Shown: positions 26,756-35,322 of the stretch, one piece after another
How positions within the stretch are numbered: the first letter of the stretch is position 1
Layout of the letters: each line of letters starts with the position of its first letter
Assembly (NCBI RefSeq): GCF_032098525.1
Contig: NZ_CP134890.1
Location: forward strand, 2,356,001-2,420,000
Source: Flavobacterium sp. PMTSA4
Lineage (GTDB): Bacteria > Bacteroidota > Bacteroidia > Flavobacteriales > Flavobacteriaceae
DNA: 64,000 nt
Direction: 5' to 3'
Position numbers and translations under genes: made by a program
Notes under the pieces: generated by a model
What the model was told of the DNA's origin: nothing
What the model saw: the letters and a program-made list of their open reading frames with translations, nothing else
Database searches by the model: none

Positions 26756-28201
26756 ATGAAAATGATAAAAAATATAAAATGGTTAGCTTTTATAGCTTTA
26801 GCATTTGTTGCTTGTAATAGCGATGATGAAGCTATTGTTGATCCAAATTCAACAGATGGAACACCTTTAACTGCAGGAAGTGCAGATTTTTCAAAGTATG
26901 TTGCATTGGGAGATTCTTTTGCGGCAGGATTTTCAGATAATGCTCTTTTTATGGAAGGGCAAAAGAATTCCTATCCTAATATTATTGCTTCACAATTTGC
27001 ATTAGTTGGTGGTGGAGAATTTACAACACCATTTATGAATGATAACATAGGAGGATTTTCTTCAGGTGGAGTACAAATACCTCAATTCGGACCAAGATTG
27101 TGGTTTAATGCAGCCACCAGTACACCAACTCCAGTTACAGGAGTTTCAACTACTGATATTTCAACACATTTATCAGGACCGTTTAATAATTTTGGAATAC
27201 CAGGAGCAAAAGCAACACATTTAGATTTTGCGGGTTATGCTACTGCAAATCCATATTTTGGAAGAATGGCTTCTTCAACTACAGCTACAGTTGTTGACGA
27301 TGCCGTAGCTACTAATCCAACGTTCTTTTCTCTATGGATTGGAGGTAATGACGTTCTAGGATATGCTACTTCTGGAGGTGTAAGCACTAGTCCAATAACG
27401 CCAACAACAACTTTTAATGCAGTTTATAATGCTTTAATAGCTAAGTTAACTTCAGGTGGGCGAAAAGGAGTGATAGCTAATTTGCCTTATGTGAGCACAT
27501 TGCCATATTTTACTACTGTTCCTTATAATCCAGTTCCGTTAGATGCCGCTACTGCTGCGCAATTGAATGCTGGTTATGCAGCCTATAATAATGGATTGTT
27601 GTTTGCGCAATCAAATGGATTATTGACTGCAGCTGAGGTAGCTCAAAGAACAATTTCTTTCTCTGCATCTGCTACAAATAAAGTTGTAATTGTAGATGAG
27701 TATTTAACTAATTTAACAGGTTTTGGAATTCCATCTTACCGTCAAGCTACTAGTGAAGATTTAATTGTTTTGCCTGCTAGAGCTTTTATCGGAACTACTG
27801 TTGGAGGAAATCCACTTCAAGTAAATGGAGTTTCAGTTCCTTTAGCTGACCAATGGGTTTTGTCTAAAAATGAAATCGCTGAAGTAAAAGCAGCAACTGA
27901 TTCTTATAATCAAACCATTCAAGATGCAGCAACTGCTAATGGATTGGCATTAGTTGACGCAAAAACACTGATGACACAATTGAGTACTACAGGAGTTGTA
28001 GCAAATAATTACACGCTTACTTCAACATATGTAACAGGAGCTACTTTTTCTTTAGATGGAGTTCACCCTAGTCCAAGAGGCTATGCTTTTATTGCAAATC
28101 AATTTTTGAAAGCAATAAATGAAACCTATGGTTCTAATTTTAAAGGAGTAAACGTTGGTACGTATAGAATTTTGTATCCACAAGATCCTGCAAATTTTTA
28201 A
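26756..28201 (+). CDS. SGNH/GDSL-family hydrolase lipoprotein
   Basis: This 481-residue lipoprotein (Cys20 in FVACNSDDE) is an SGNH esterase/lipase. Block I is YVALGDSFAAG with the nucleophile Ser near residue 54. Block II is the Gly in NFGIPGAKATHL, block III is WIGGNDVL, and block V is DGVHPSPRG with the catalytic Asp and His, so all catalytic blocks are present. It is longer than simple GDSL enzymes, with a large insertion before block V. It lies 12 bases after the TonB receptor and is probably co-transcribed and surface or periplasm facing. The substrate is unknown. Confidence 0.87.
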   Translation: MKMIKNIKWLAFIALAFVACNSDDEAIVDPNSTDGTPLTAGSADFSKYVALGDSFAAGFSDNALFMEGQKNSYPNIIASQFALVGGGEFTTPFMNDNIGGFSSGGVQIPQFGPRLWFNAATSTPTPVTGVSTTDISTHLSGPFNNFGIPGAKATHLDFAGYATANPYFGRMASSTTATVVDDAVATNPTFFSLWIGGNDVLGYATSGGVSTSPITPTTTFNAVYNALIAKLTSGGRKGVIANLPYVSTLPYFTTVPYNPVPLDAATAAQLNAGYAAYNNGLLFAQSNGLLTAAEVAQRTISFSASATNKVVIVDEYLTNLTGFGIPSYRQATSEDLIVLPARAFIGTTVGGNPLQVNGVSVPLADQWVLSKNEIAEVKAATDSYNQTIQDAATANGLALVDAKTLMTQLSTTGVVANNYTLTSTYVTGATFSLDGVHPSPRGYAFIANQFLKAINETYGSNFKGVNVGTYRILYPQDPANF

Positions 28202-28223
28202 AAAAGGTTATTGTTAATAATTC

Positions 28224-28253
28224 AAAACCACTAGCATTTGTTAGTGGTTTTTT
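28224..28253 (+). terminator. Rho-independent terminator after the SGNH hydrolase gene
   Basis: AAAACCACTA and TAGTGGTTTT form a 10-bp stem with an 8-base loop, followed by T residues. Confidence 0.85.
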
Positions 28254-28315
28254 GTTGTATACTCATACTTATACTATAATTTATAAAAATTAATTAAAAA
28301 AAGTAATCTTATCTA

Positions 28316-28345
28316 TTGATTTTTAAAATAGAAAAATTACCTTTG
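28316..28345 (+). promoter_or_regulatory. Promoter of atpD
   Basis: TTG at 28316-28318, a 19-base spacer and TACCTTTG at 28338-28345 match the Bacteroidota consensus exactly. The box lies 61 bases before the atpD start. Confidence 0.75.
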
Positions 28346-28406
28346 CACTCTGAAAAAAGAGGTGTTTTTTTAAAACCTAAACAGCTATTTAATAAATACA
28401 TAAAGC

Positions 28407-29918
28407 ATGTCTAAAGCAATAGGAAAAGTTTCGCAAATCATCGGTCCAGTAGTTGACGTAGTATTTGATACTAAAGATGTTGAGTTACCAAAAATTTATG
28501 ACTCATTAGAAATCATTAACAAAAACGGTACTAAGTTAATTCTTGAAGTACAATCACACATTGGTGAAAATACCGTTAGAACCATTTCGATGGATTCAAC
28601 TGACGGATTGAGCAGAGGAACTGCAGTTCATGGAACTGGTGCTCCAATTCAAATGCCAATTGGGGATGATATCTACGGAAGATTATTTAACGTAGTTGGT
28701 GATGCTATCGATGGTTTAGGAGATTTGCCAAAAGAAGGTGCAAACGGAATGCCAATTCACAAACAAGCACCTAAATTTGAAGATTTATCAACTTCTACTG
28801 AAGTATTATTTACTGGTATTAAAGTAATCGATTTGATTGAGCCTTATGCAAAAGGAGGTAAAATTGGATTATTCGGTGGTGCTGGAGTTGGTAAAACAGT
28901 ATTGATTCAAGAATTGATTAATAACATCGCTAAAGGTCACGGTGGACTTTCAGTATTCGCAGGAGTTGGTGAAAGAACTCGTGAAGGAAACGATTTGTTA
29001 CGTGAGATGTTAGAATCAGGAATTATAAAATATGGTGAAGATTTCATGCACTCTATGGAAAATGGAGGTTGGGATTTAACTAAAGTAGACAAACCAGGAA
29101 TGAGAGAGTCAAAAGCTACTTTCGTTTTCGGACAAATGAACGAACCACCAGGAGCAAGAGCACGTGTGGCTTTATCTGGTCTTTCTATCGCTGAGTATTT
29201 CCGTGATGGTGCAGGTTCAGACCAAGGAAAAGACGTTCTTTTCTTCGTTGATAACATCTTCCGTTTTACACAAGCAGGTTCTGAGGTTTCGGCTCTTTTA
29301 GGACGTATGCCATCTGCGGTAGGTTACCAACCAACATTAGCAACTGAAATGGGTGCGATGCAAGAGCGTATTACTTCTACTAAAAAAGGTTCGATTACTT
29401 CAGTACAAGCGGTATATGTACCTGCGGATGACTTAACGGATCCAGCTCCTGCAACAACCTTTGCTCACTTAGATGCAACAACAGTATTGTCTCGTAAAAT
29501 TGCTGAGTTAGGTATTTATCCAGCGGTTGACCCACTAGATTCTACTTCTCGTATCTTAACACCACTTATCTTAGGTGATGAGCACTATGATTGTGCACAA
29601 AGAGTTAAAGAGATTTTACAGAAATACAAACAATTACAAGATATTATTGCTATCCTTGGTATGGAAGAATTATCAGAAGAAGATAAACTTTCTGTATCTA
29701 GAGCGCGTCGTGTGCAACGTTTCTTATCGCAACCATTCCACGTAGCTGAGCAGTTTACAGGTATTCCTGGAGTATTGGTTGACATTAAAGATACTATCAA
29801 AGGATTTAACATGATTATTGATGGTGAGTTAGACCACTTACCAGAAGCGGCTTTCAACCTTAAAGGAACTATTGAAGACGTTATCGAAGCAGGTCAAAAA
29901 ATGTTAGCAGAAGCTTAA
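28407..29918 (+). CDS. atpD: F1 ATP synthase beta subunit
   Basis: This 503-residue protein is the catalytic beta subunit of F1-ATPase. The P-loop is GGAGVGKTVLIQ, followed by GVGERTREGNDL, the ALSGLSIAEYFRD segment and the late QPFHVAEQFTGIPG. It works at the inner membrane in ATP synthesis. As usual in Bacteroidota, only atpC accompanies it here, and the other ATP synthase genes are elsewhere. Its locally higher GC and regular codons fit a highly expressed gene. Confidence 0.98.
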   Translation: MSKAIGKVSQIIGPVVDVVFDTKDVELPKIYDSLEIINKNGTKLILEVQSHIGENTVRTISMDSTDGLSRGTAVHGTGAPIQMPIGDDIYGRLFNVVGDAIDGLGDLPKEGANGMPIHKQAPKFEDLSTSTEVLFTGIKVIDLIEPYAKGGKIGLFGGAGVGKTVLIQELINNIAKGHGGLSVFAGVGERTREGNDLLREMLESGIIKYGEDFMHSMENGGWDLTKVDKPGMRESKATFVFGQMNEPPGARARVALSGLSIAEYFRDGAGSDQGKDVLFFVDNIFRFTQAGSEVSALLGRMPSAVGYQPTLATEMGAMQERITSTKKGSITSVQAVYVPADDLTDPAPATTFAHLDATTVLSRKIAELGIYPAVDPLDSTSRILTPLILGDEHYDCAQRVKEILQKYKQLQDIIAILGMEELSEEDKLSVSRARRVQRFLSQPFHVAEQFTGIPGVLVDIKDTIKGFNMIIDGELDHLPEAAFNLKGTIEDVIEAGQKMLAEA

Positions 29919-29930
29919 TTTTTAGTAAAT

Positions 29931-29994
29931 AGTGATTAGTAACTAGTAAATAGTTCACATTTTGCTAATCACTAATTACTTTTCACTAATCACT
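29931..29994. repeat. Imperfect inverted repeat between atpD and atpC
   Basis: The arms at 29931-29954 and 29971-29994 are inverted copies of each other at 20 of 24 positions, with 10 perfect pairs at the base (AGTGATTAGT / ACTAATCACT) and a 16-base loop. A further CTAATCAC copy lies in the loop side at 29965. No T run follows, so it is not a simple terminator. It fills almost the whole 84-base gap. Confidence 0.75.
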
Positions 29995-30002
29995 TAATAA
30001 GA

Positions 30003-30284
30003 ATGATTTTAGAAATAGTATCTCCAGAAGCAAGTTTATTTAAAGGCGAAGTAACTTCGGTTCATTTGCCAGGTGTTGATGGTTCATTTCAAATATTGAA
30101 CAATCACGCGCCGATAGTTTCAATTTTAAAACAAGGTACCGTTAAAATTACGGCCAACAGTTTTAAATTTGAAAAAGAAGTTGCAGACAAATTTTCTAAA
30201 GTAAACGATCAAAACTATACTTTAGAAATCAATTCTGGAACTATCGAAATGAAAGACAACAAAGTAATTGTTTTAGCCGACTAA
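30003..30284 (+). CDS. atpC: F1 ATP synthase epsilon subunit, short form
   Basis: This 93-residue protein is the beta-sandwich domain of the epsilon subunit, with LEIVSPEASLFKGEV, SVHLPGVDGSFQILNNHAPIV and a final NKVIVLAD. E. coli epsilon is about 139 residues. The C-terminal helical hairpin that inhibits ATP hydrolysis is missing, which is usual for Bacteroidota. It links the F1 head to the c-ring rotor. It is co-transcribed with atpD across the inverted repeat. Confidence 0.92.
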   Translation: MILEIVSPEASLFKGEVTSVHLPGVDGSFQILNNHAPIVSILKQGTVKITANSFKFEKEVADKFSKVNDQNYTLEINSGTIEMKDNKVIVLAD

Positions 30285-30304
30285 GACAATTCAAAATAAA
30301 CGAA

Positions 30305-30336
30305 GAAAGCTCAACAATTTTGTTGGGCTTTTTTTA
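30305..30336 (+). terminator. Rho-independent terminator after atpC
   Basis: AAAGCTCAACA and TGTTGGGCTTT form a stem (one G-T pair) followed by a long T run. It ends 11 bases before the next start codon. Confidence 0.85.
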
Positions 30337-30346
30337 TTTTTGATAA

Positions 30347-30868
30347 ATGGAAAATGCTGAAACTAAAATTATTCAAATATACTCTGGAAAGCGTTCATGG
30401 TATGAATTAGTTTTGGCAGCAGTATTTTATTCTATTACCACCTTTATTTTCATATTAATTCTTTACTATTTAACACTTGAGATTAACTATAAAGAATCAT
30501 TAATTAAGTTATTTGAATTTTTTTATTACGGATTACCATGTCTGGCTAATGGATTAATCTTTTCAATGATTAAAGATATCGAAATTGATACTAAAAATAA
30601 CTCTATTCATACTTTATATAAAGTTGGACCATTTATTAAAAAGGTCAAAACTAAAGCTCAAGAATTTGAATATGTTTCAGTCTTTTTAACAGATAAAAAT
30701 GTTTTTGAAACAAATCTTTGGTATGTTCGCAATAAACATTATAAAATGTATGAGTTCGAGAAAAAAGAAGATGCTTTTGAATTTGGAGAAATGGTTGCCG
30801 ACAAATTAAACATTGACTTATTAGATGCAACTGAAAGAGGAAATAATAAGTGGGTTGAAAAAAAATAA
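30347..30868 (+). CDS. Conserved-looking membrane protein of unknown function
   Basis: I do not recognise this 173-residue protein. It has two hydrophobic helices (about residues 23-45 and 58-75) and a C-terminal cytosolic-looking domain. That domain has a beta pattern, IEIDTKNNSIHTLYKVGPF then FEYVSVFLTD, as in small bacterial PH-like domains, which is tentative. The codon pattern is AT-rich like the genes to its left. Its stop precedes the bioF start by one base, so it may be transcribed with bioF, although nothing links it to biotin. Confidence 0.65.
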   Translation: MENAETKIIQIYSGKRSWYELVLAAVFYSITTFIFILILYYLTLEINYKESLIKLFEFFYYGLPCLANGLIFSMIKDIEIDTKNNSIHTLYKVGPFIKKVKTKAQEFEYVSVFLTDKNVFETNLWYVRNKHYKMYEFEKKEDAFEFGEMVADKLNIDLLDATERGNNKWVEKK

Positions 30869-30869
30869 T

Positions 30870-32024
30870 ATGAAACTCCCAAAAACACTTCAATCCAAAC
30901 TCAATCAGCGTGAAGAAAACAACGCTTTGCGTAAGTTGACTGCTCAAAATGAATGGGTCGACTTTTCTTCCAATGATTATATTGGGTTTGCCAAAAGTGA
31001 AACGCTGTTCAACGCAACGCACCAGTTTCTGATGGATAAGAACATCAAAGTAAACGGTGCTACAGGTTCGCGATTGCTTTCGGGTAATCACAGTTTATAT
31101 CAGGAAGCCGAATCGTTTATTTCGAAATTTCACAAAGCGGATGCGGCTTTGATTTTCAACTCTGGGTATGATGCCAATGTTGGTTTTTTTAGCGCAGTTC
31201 CACAACGGAATGATGTGATTTTCTTTGATGAATTGTGTCACGCTTCCATTCGCGATGGGATTTCCATGAGTAATGCCAAAGCCTATAAGTTTCAACACAA
31301 CGATTTTCAAGATTTAGAAAGACAAATCCAAAAACTGACAACCAACAACCATCAGCCACCAACCATTTACATAGTAACCGAAAGTGTTTTCTCTATGGAT
31401 GGCGATTCGCCCAATTTGGAAGAGCTGACTAATCTATCGGAAAAGCATCAATGTTATTTAGTGTTAGACGAAGCCCATGCATTAGGCGTTTTTGGTGCTA
31501 AAGGCGAAGGATTATTACAAAGTTTAGGATTGCAAAACAAAGTGTTTGCCCGAATCATGACCTTCGGAAAAGGATTGGGTTGTCATGGTGCGGCCATTTT
31601 AGGAAGCGAAGAATTAAAAAGCTACTTGGTCAACTTTGCCCGAAGTTTTATTTATACCACAGCACTTTCGCCACATTCGGTGGCCACTATTTTAATGGCG
31701 TATCACCAATTGGAACAGGAAAAAGAACCATTGGAAAAACTGAAAAACAACATAGTTTTCTTCAACCAACAAAAGTTGCAATTGGGATTAAAACCATTGT
31801 TTGTCTATAGCAAATCGGCCATTCAATGTGCCATTATTTCTGGGAATCAAAACGTAAAAAGTATTGCCGCACAACTACAAGAGAGAGGTTTTGATGTAAA
31901 GCCTATCTTGTCGCCAACCGTTCCCGAAGGACAAGAACGATTGCGTTTTTGCTTGCACAGCTACAATACCGAAAAAGAAATTTCGGAAGTCTTAGCGCTG
32001 TTGTGTACTTTTGTATTCAAATAA
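30870..32024 (+). CDS. bioF: 8-amino-7-oxononanoate synthase
   Basis: This 384-residue PLP enzyme condenses pimeloyl thioester with alanine in the first committed ring-building step of biotin synthesis. Features are VNGATGSRLLSGNHSLYQEAE, the SGYDANVGFF segment, the Asp-His pair in VLDEAHALGVFG and the PLP lysine in MTFGKGLGCHGA. An in-frame ATG at 30825 would overlap the previous gene by 44 bases, so the ATG at 30870 is chosen. bioD follows by 6 bases. The gene has clearly higher GC than the gene before it. Confidence 0.9.
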   Translation: MKLPKTLQSKLNQREENNALRKLTAQNEWVDFSSNDYIGFAKSETLFNATHQFLMDKNIKVNGATGSRLLSGNHSLYQEAESFISKFHKADAALIFNSGYDANVGFFSAVPQRNDVIFFDELCHASIRDGISMSNAKAYKFQHNDFQDLERQIQKLTTNNHQPPTIYIVTESVFSMDGDSPNLEELTNLSEKHQCYLVLDEAHALGVFGAKGEGLLQSLGLQNKVFARIMTFGKGLGCHGAAILGSEELKSYLVNFARSFIYTTALSPHSVATILMAYHQLEQEKEPLEKLKNNIVFFNQQKLQLGLKPLFVYSKSAIQCAIISGNQNVKSIAAQLQERGFDVKPILSPTVPEGQERLRFCLHSYNTEKEISEVLALLCTFVFK

Positions 32025-32030
32025 TACAAA

Positions 32031-32648
32031 ATGAAATTATTCATCACAGGAATTGGAACCGACGTTGGCAAAACCATTGCTTCCGCTATTGTTACCCAAG
32101 CTTTAGAAGCCGATTATTGGAAACCTGTTCAGGCAGGCGATTTAGACCAGTCCGACAGTCATAAAATTCAAAAGTACATTAGCAACGACAAAACGGTTAT
32201 CCTCGAAAACAGTTATAAACTCAACACGCCTGCCAGTCCGCATTATGCTGCCGAACTGGACGGAATTACAATCGATATCAAAAAGATAAAAGAACCAAAG
32301 ACTTCCAATCATTTAGTCATTGAAGGCGCTGGCGGACTATTGGTTCCGTTGAATGATAACGATTGTATTGTTGATTTAATTCAAGAAGACTATAAAATCA
32401 TTGTGGTTTCGCGTCATTATTTGGGAAGTATCAACCATACATTGTTGACTTTTGAAGCGTTGAAAAGCAGAAAACTTAATGTTGCAGGAATTATTTTTTC
32501 GGGCGATGAGAACCAAGCTACTGAATCGATTATTCTAAAGAAAACCAAAGCTACTTTCATCGGAAGAATTGATAACGAACCTTATTTCGACCAGAATGTC
32601 ATTCAATACTATGCCGATAAGTTTCGGGAACAGCTTTTGAATTTATAA
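32031..32648 (+). CDS. bioD: ATP-dependent dethiobiotin synthetase
   Basis: This 205-residue enzyme closes the ureido ring of dethiobiotin with CO2 and ATP. The P-loop is FITGIGTDVGKTIAS, followed by YWKPVQAGD, SPHYAAE and the VIEGAGGLLVPLN motif. It is co-transcribed with bioF (6-base gap). The length is a little short, but all motifs are present. Confidence 0.93.
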   Translation: MKLFITGIGTDVGKTIASAIVTQALEADYWKPVQAGDLDQSDSHKIQKYISNDKTVILENSYKLNTPASPHYAAELDGITIDIKKIKEPKTSNHLVIEGAGGLLVPLNDNDCIVDLIQEDYKIIVVSRHYLGSINHTLLTFEALKSRKLNVAGIIFSGDENQATESIILKKTKATFIGRIDNEPYFDQNVIQYYADKFREQLLNL

Positions 32649-32671
32649 GCTCACAGACTTTCGTACATTTG
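32637..32671 (+). promoter_or_regulatory. Promoter of bioA
   Basis: TTG at 32637-32639, a 24-base spacer and a perfect TACATTTG box at 32664-32671. It lies 31 bases before bioA, suggesting that bioA and the ketosynthase gene can be transcribed independently of bioFD. The spacer is slightly long. Confidence 0.6.
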
Positions 32672-32702
32672 CAAAAAGTAATTTTCGCATTATTCTTTTA
32701 TT

Positions 32703-33974
32703 ATGACCTATTCCCAAAGAGACAAGCAATACAACTGGCATCCTTATACCCAACACAAAACAGCAGCCGATTTTCCTGCTATTGTTAAAGGAAAAGGCGC
32801 CTTGCTTTGGGACGAAAACGGTAAGGAATACATCGATGCTATTGCGTCTTGGTGGGTAAACCCTTTTGGACATTCCAACACCTTTATTGCCGATGCCATT
32901 TACCAGCAGTTAACCACGTTAGAGCATGTGTTGTTTGGTGGTTTCACACATGATAAAGCGGTTTTATTGGCCGAAAAGTTGATGCAACTGTTGCCTTCCA
33001 ATCAAAAGAAGTTGTTCTATTCGGATAATGGTTCGACTGCCGTAGAAGTTGCCATCAAAGCGGCGTTGCAATTCAATTACAATCAAGGAATCAAGAAGAC
33101 CAAAATCATTGCCTTTGAGGATGCCTTTCATGGCGATACGTTTGGCGCTATGGCCAGCAGTGGTATTTCGTTTTTTACAGAAGCTTTCAAAGGTTCCCTA
33201 TTAGAAGTGGCTAGAATACCAGTGCCAACTGCCGGGAATGAGGCAAAAAGCAAAGCGGCACTTTTAGAATTGGTGAAAACCAATGAGTATGCCGCGTTTC
33301 TTTTTGAACCTTTGGTGCTTGGTGCAGCTGGAATGGTGATGTATCCACCGGAAGAATTGGACGAACTGATAGCAATTTGCAACAACCACAACGTTTTAAC
33401 CATTGCTGACGAAGTGATGACGGGTTTTGGCAAAACAGGAAAAACCTTTGCTGTTGATTATTTGCAAAACCAACCCGATATGATGTGCTTGTCTAAAGCA
33501 TTAACCGGCGGAACGATACCAATGGCCATCACCACGTTTACACAAAGCATCTTCGACGGTTTTTTTGACGATGATACCAATAAGGCGTTGTTCCACGGGC
33601 ATACGTTTACGGCAAATCCAACAGGTTGTGCCGCGGCTTTGGCCAGTATTTCGCTGTTGGAAACATCAGAAATGCAACAAAACATTAAGGAAATCAACGA
33701 AAGTCACAAAGCTTTTGAAGCAAAAATAAAGTCGCATCCGAAAGTAAAAACAACCCGAGTGCTGGGCGTTATATTTGCCTTAGAAATCAAAACCGATAGC
33801 GAAGAAAGCTATTATGGAACGATGCGCAACAAACTCTATAATTTCTTCATCCAACACGGAATCATTTTACGCCCAGTGGGTAACATCGTTTACATCTTGC
33901 CGCCGTATGTTATCAGCAAAGAAGAATTGCAAAAAGTATATGAAACCATCGTTGATGCGATTGAAATGATTTAA
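32703..33974 (+). CDS. bioA: Adenosylmethionine--8-amino-7-oxononanoate aminotransferase
   Basis: This 423-residue PLP transaminase converts 8-amino-7-oxononanoate to 7,8-diaminopelargonate, using S-adenosylmethionine as amino donor. Typical parts are NWHPYTQHK near the start, IASWWVNPFGHSN, SDNGSTAVEVAIKAA, DEVMTGFGKTGK and the PLP lysine in CLSKALTGGTIPM. It is followed after 51 bases by a ketosynthase gene on the same strand. Its GC content is among the highest in the window (28 of 60 in the line I counted). Confidence 0.95.
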   Translation: MTYSQRDKQYNWHPYTQHKTAADFPAIVKGKGALLWDENGKEYIDAIASWWVNPFGHSNTFIADAIYQQLTTLEHVLFGGFTHDKAVLLAEKLMQLLPSNQKKLFYSDNGSTAVEVAIKAALQFNYNQGIKKTKIIAFEDAFHGDTFGAMASSGISFFTEAFKGSLLEVARIPVPTAGNEAKSKAALLELVKTNEYAAFLFEPLVLGAAGMVMYPPEELDELIAICNNHNVLTIADEVMTGFGKTGKTFAVDYLQNQPDMMCLSKALTGGTIPMAITTFTQSIFDGFFDDDTNKALFHGHTFTANPTGCAAALASISLLETSEMQQNIKEINESHKAFEAKIKSHPKVKTTRVLGVIFALEIKTDSEESYYGTMRNKLYNFFIQHGIILRPVGNIVYILPPYVISKEELQKVYETIVDAIEMI

Positions 33975-34025
33975 ATTTGCCAAATCTTTTCTGAATACCA
34001 TTTCAGAATTCAGGTTGCACACTCC

Positions 34026-35180
34026 ATGAAACAAAAAATCGCCATAACGTCGCTCGCTTCTCTGTCGCCTTTAGGGAATAGTCCCGAAGGAATCTGGAAT
34101 AATTATCTTTCGCCAAAAACTTTTATTTCGACTAAGAACGTGAACGGCAAGGAAGAATTTGTTGCCACTATTCCAAGCGGATTAAGAACAACAATTAACG
34201 ACTTGCGCCAATCGGACAACAAGTATAAATCGTTAGACGAAACGGTTTTGATGGCTATTTTGGTTTCGCGCCAAGCGGTGCATCAAGCAGGCTGGAAGGA
34301 AGGCGAAGATTTTGGAATTAACATTGGTTCTTCGCGTGGTGCAACGCAACTTTTTGAGCAGTTTCACCAGGAATACCTTGAAACCGGAGTAACGCCTACG
34401 TTGACTTCGCCGGTTACTACCTTGGGAAATGTGTCTTCCTGGGTTGCCCATGATTTGAAATCTACAGGTGTTGAAATTTCCCATTCAATCACTTGTTCAA
34501 CCGCATTGCATGCCGTGTTGAATGCTGTGGCGTGGTTGAAAAGCGGATTGTCGACCAAGTTTTTAGTAGGCGGAAGCGAAGCGCCATTGACCGATTTTAC
34601 CATTGCCCAAATGAAAGCGTTGAAAATCTATGCCTACCAAGAGCAGGACTTTCCGTGCCGTGCATTGGATTTTGAGAAAACCAAAAACACTATGGTGTTA
34701 GGCGAAGCCGCCAGTGTGGCGTGTTTGGAACTAGGCGAAAAAGAAAACGCTTTAGCCTATGTTTCGGGCATTGGCTTTGCTACCGATACGTTGGAACACA
34801 ATATTTCCATCTCGGAAGAAGCGGAATGTTTTCAAAAATCAATGAAAATGGCGATGGGTACTTTGGCTCCTTCTGATATTGATGCTATTGTGATGCACGC
34901 ACCGGGAACCATCAAAGGCGACCTTTCGGAATATAAAGCCATCCAAAAAGTTTTTGGCAATAACCTGCCGTTGCTTACCACTAACAAATGGAAAATGGGG
35001 CATACCTTTGGTGCTTCGGGTATGTTGAGTATCGAACTGGCGGTCATGATGCTGCAACATCAGGAGTTTATTGAAGTTCCTTTTGCCACACCTCAAGTAA
35101 AAGGCAGAGCATTGAGCAACATATTGGTAAATGCGGTTGGTTTTGGCGGAAATGCTGTGACTATTCTGCTGACTAAATAA
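34026..35180 (+). CDS. Beta-ketoacyl synthase (FabF-like) in the biotin locus
   Basis: This 384-residue ketosynthase has the complete catalytic set: Cys157 in SITCSTALHAV, His291 in VMHAPGTIKGD, and Lys321 or Lys323 with His326 in TTNKWKMGHTFGASG. KAS I/II enzymes elongate acyl-ACP with malonyl-ACP. It is a little shorter than FabF (about 410). Its place right after bioA, with no bioC or bioH in view, suggests a role in making the pimeloyl chain for BioF, but it could also serve another acyl pathway. No terminator is visible. Two repeat arrays follow 32 bases after the stop. Confidence 0.85.
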   Translation: MKQKIAITSLASLSPLGNSPEGIWNNYLSPKTFISTKNVNGKEEFVATIPSGLRTTINDLRQSDNKYKSLDETVLMAILVSRQAVHQAGWKEGEDFGINIGSSRGATQLFEQFHQEYLETGVTPTLTSPVTTLGNVSSWVAHDLKSTGVEISHSITCSTALHAVLNAVAWLKSGLSTKFLVGGSEAPLTDFTIAQMKALKIYAYQEQDFPCRALDFEKTKNTMVLGEAASVACLELGEKENALAYVSGIGFATDTLEHNISISEEAECFQKSMKMAMGTLAPSDIDAIVMHAPGTIKGDLSEYKAIQKVFGNNLPLLTTNKWKMGHTFGASGMLSIELAVMMLQHQEFIEVPFATPQVKGRALSNILVNAVGFGGNAVTILLTK

Positions 35181-35211
35181 GATTTTTATCCTTTACGAAA
35201 CTTTTTCAAAA

Positions 35212-35299
35212 TTCGTCCTGATGAAACTTTTGTTTCGTCCGCATGAATCATTTTGTTCGTCCTGATGAATCTTTTGTTTCGTCCTGATGAATTTTAAAA
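35212..35299. repeat. Tandem array of four 22-bp units
   Basis: Units begin at 35212, 35234, 35256 and 35278, a constant 22-bp period. The core TTCGTCCTGATGAA is exact in units 1, 3 and 4, and unit 2 has GC for TG. The rest of each unit is T-rich (CTTTTG). The core is an imperfect dyad (TTCGTC against GATGAA). It lies between the ketosynthase stop and the 21-bp array. Confidence 0.9.
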
Positions 35300-35322
35300 C
35301 TACTATGGATTGCATAGAATCA

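Noticed and set aside
30335..30342. TATTTTTG box just before the gene at 30347.
   Set aside because: It lies in the T-rich end of the atpC terminator, only 4 bases before the start codon, with no -33 element. Probably chance.
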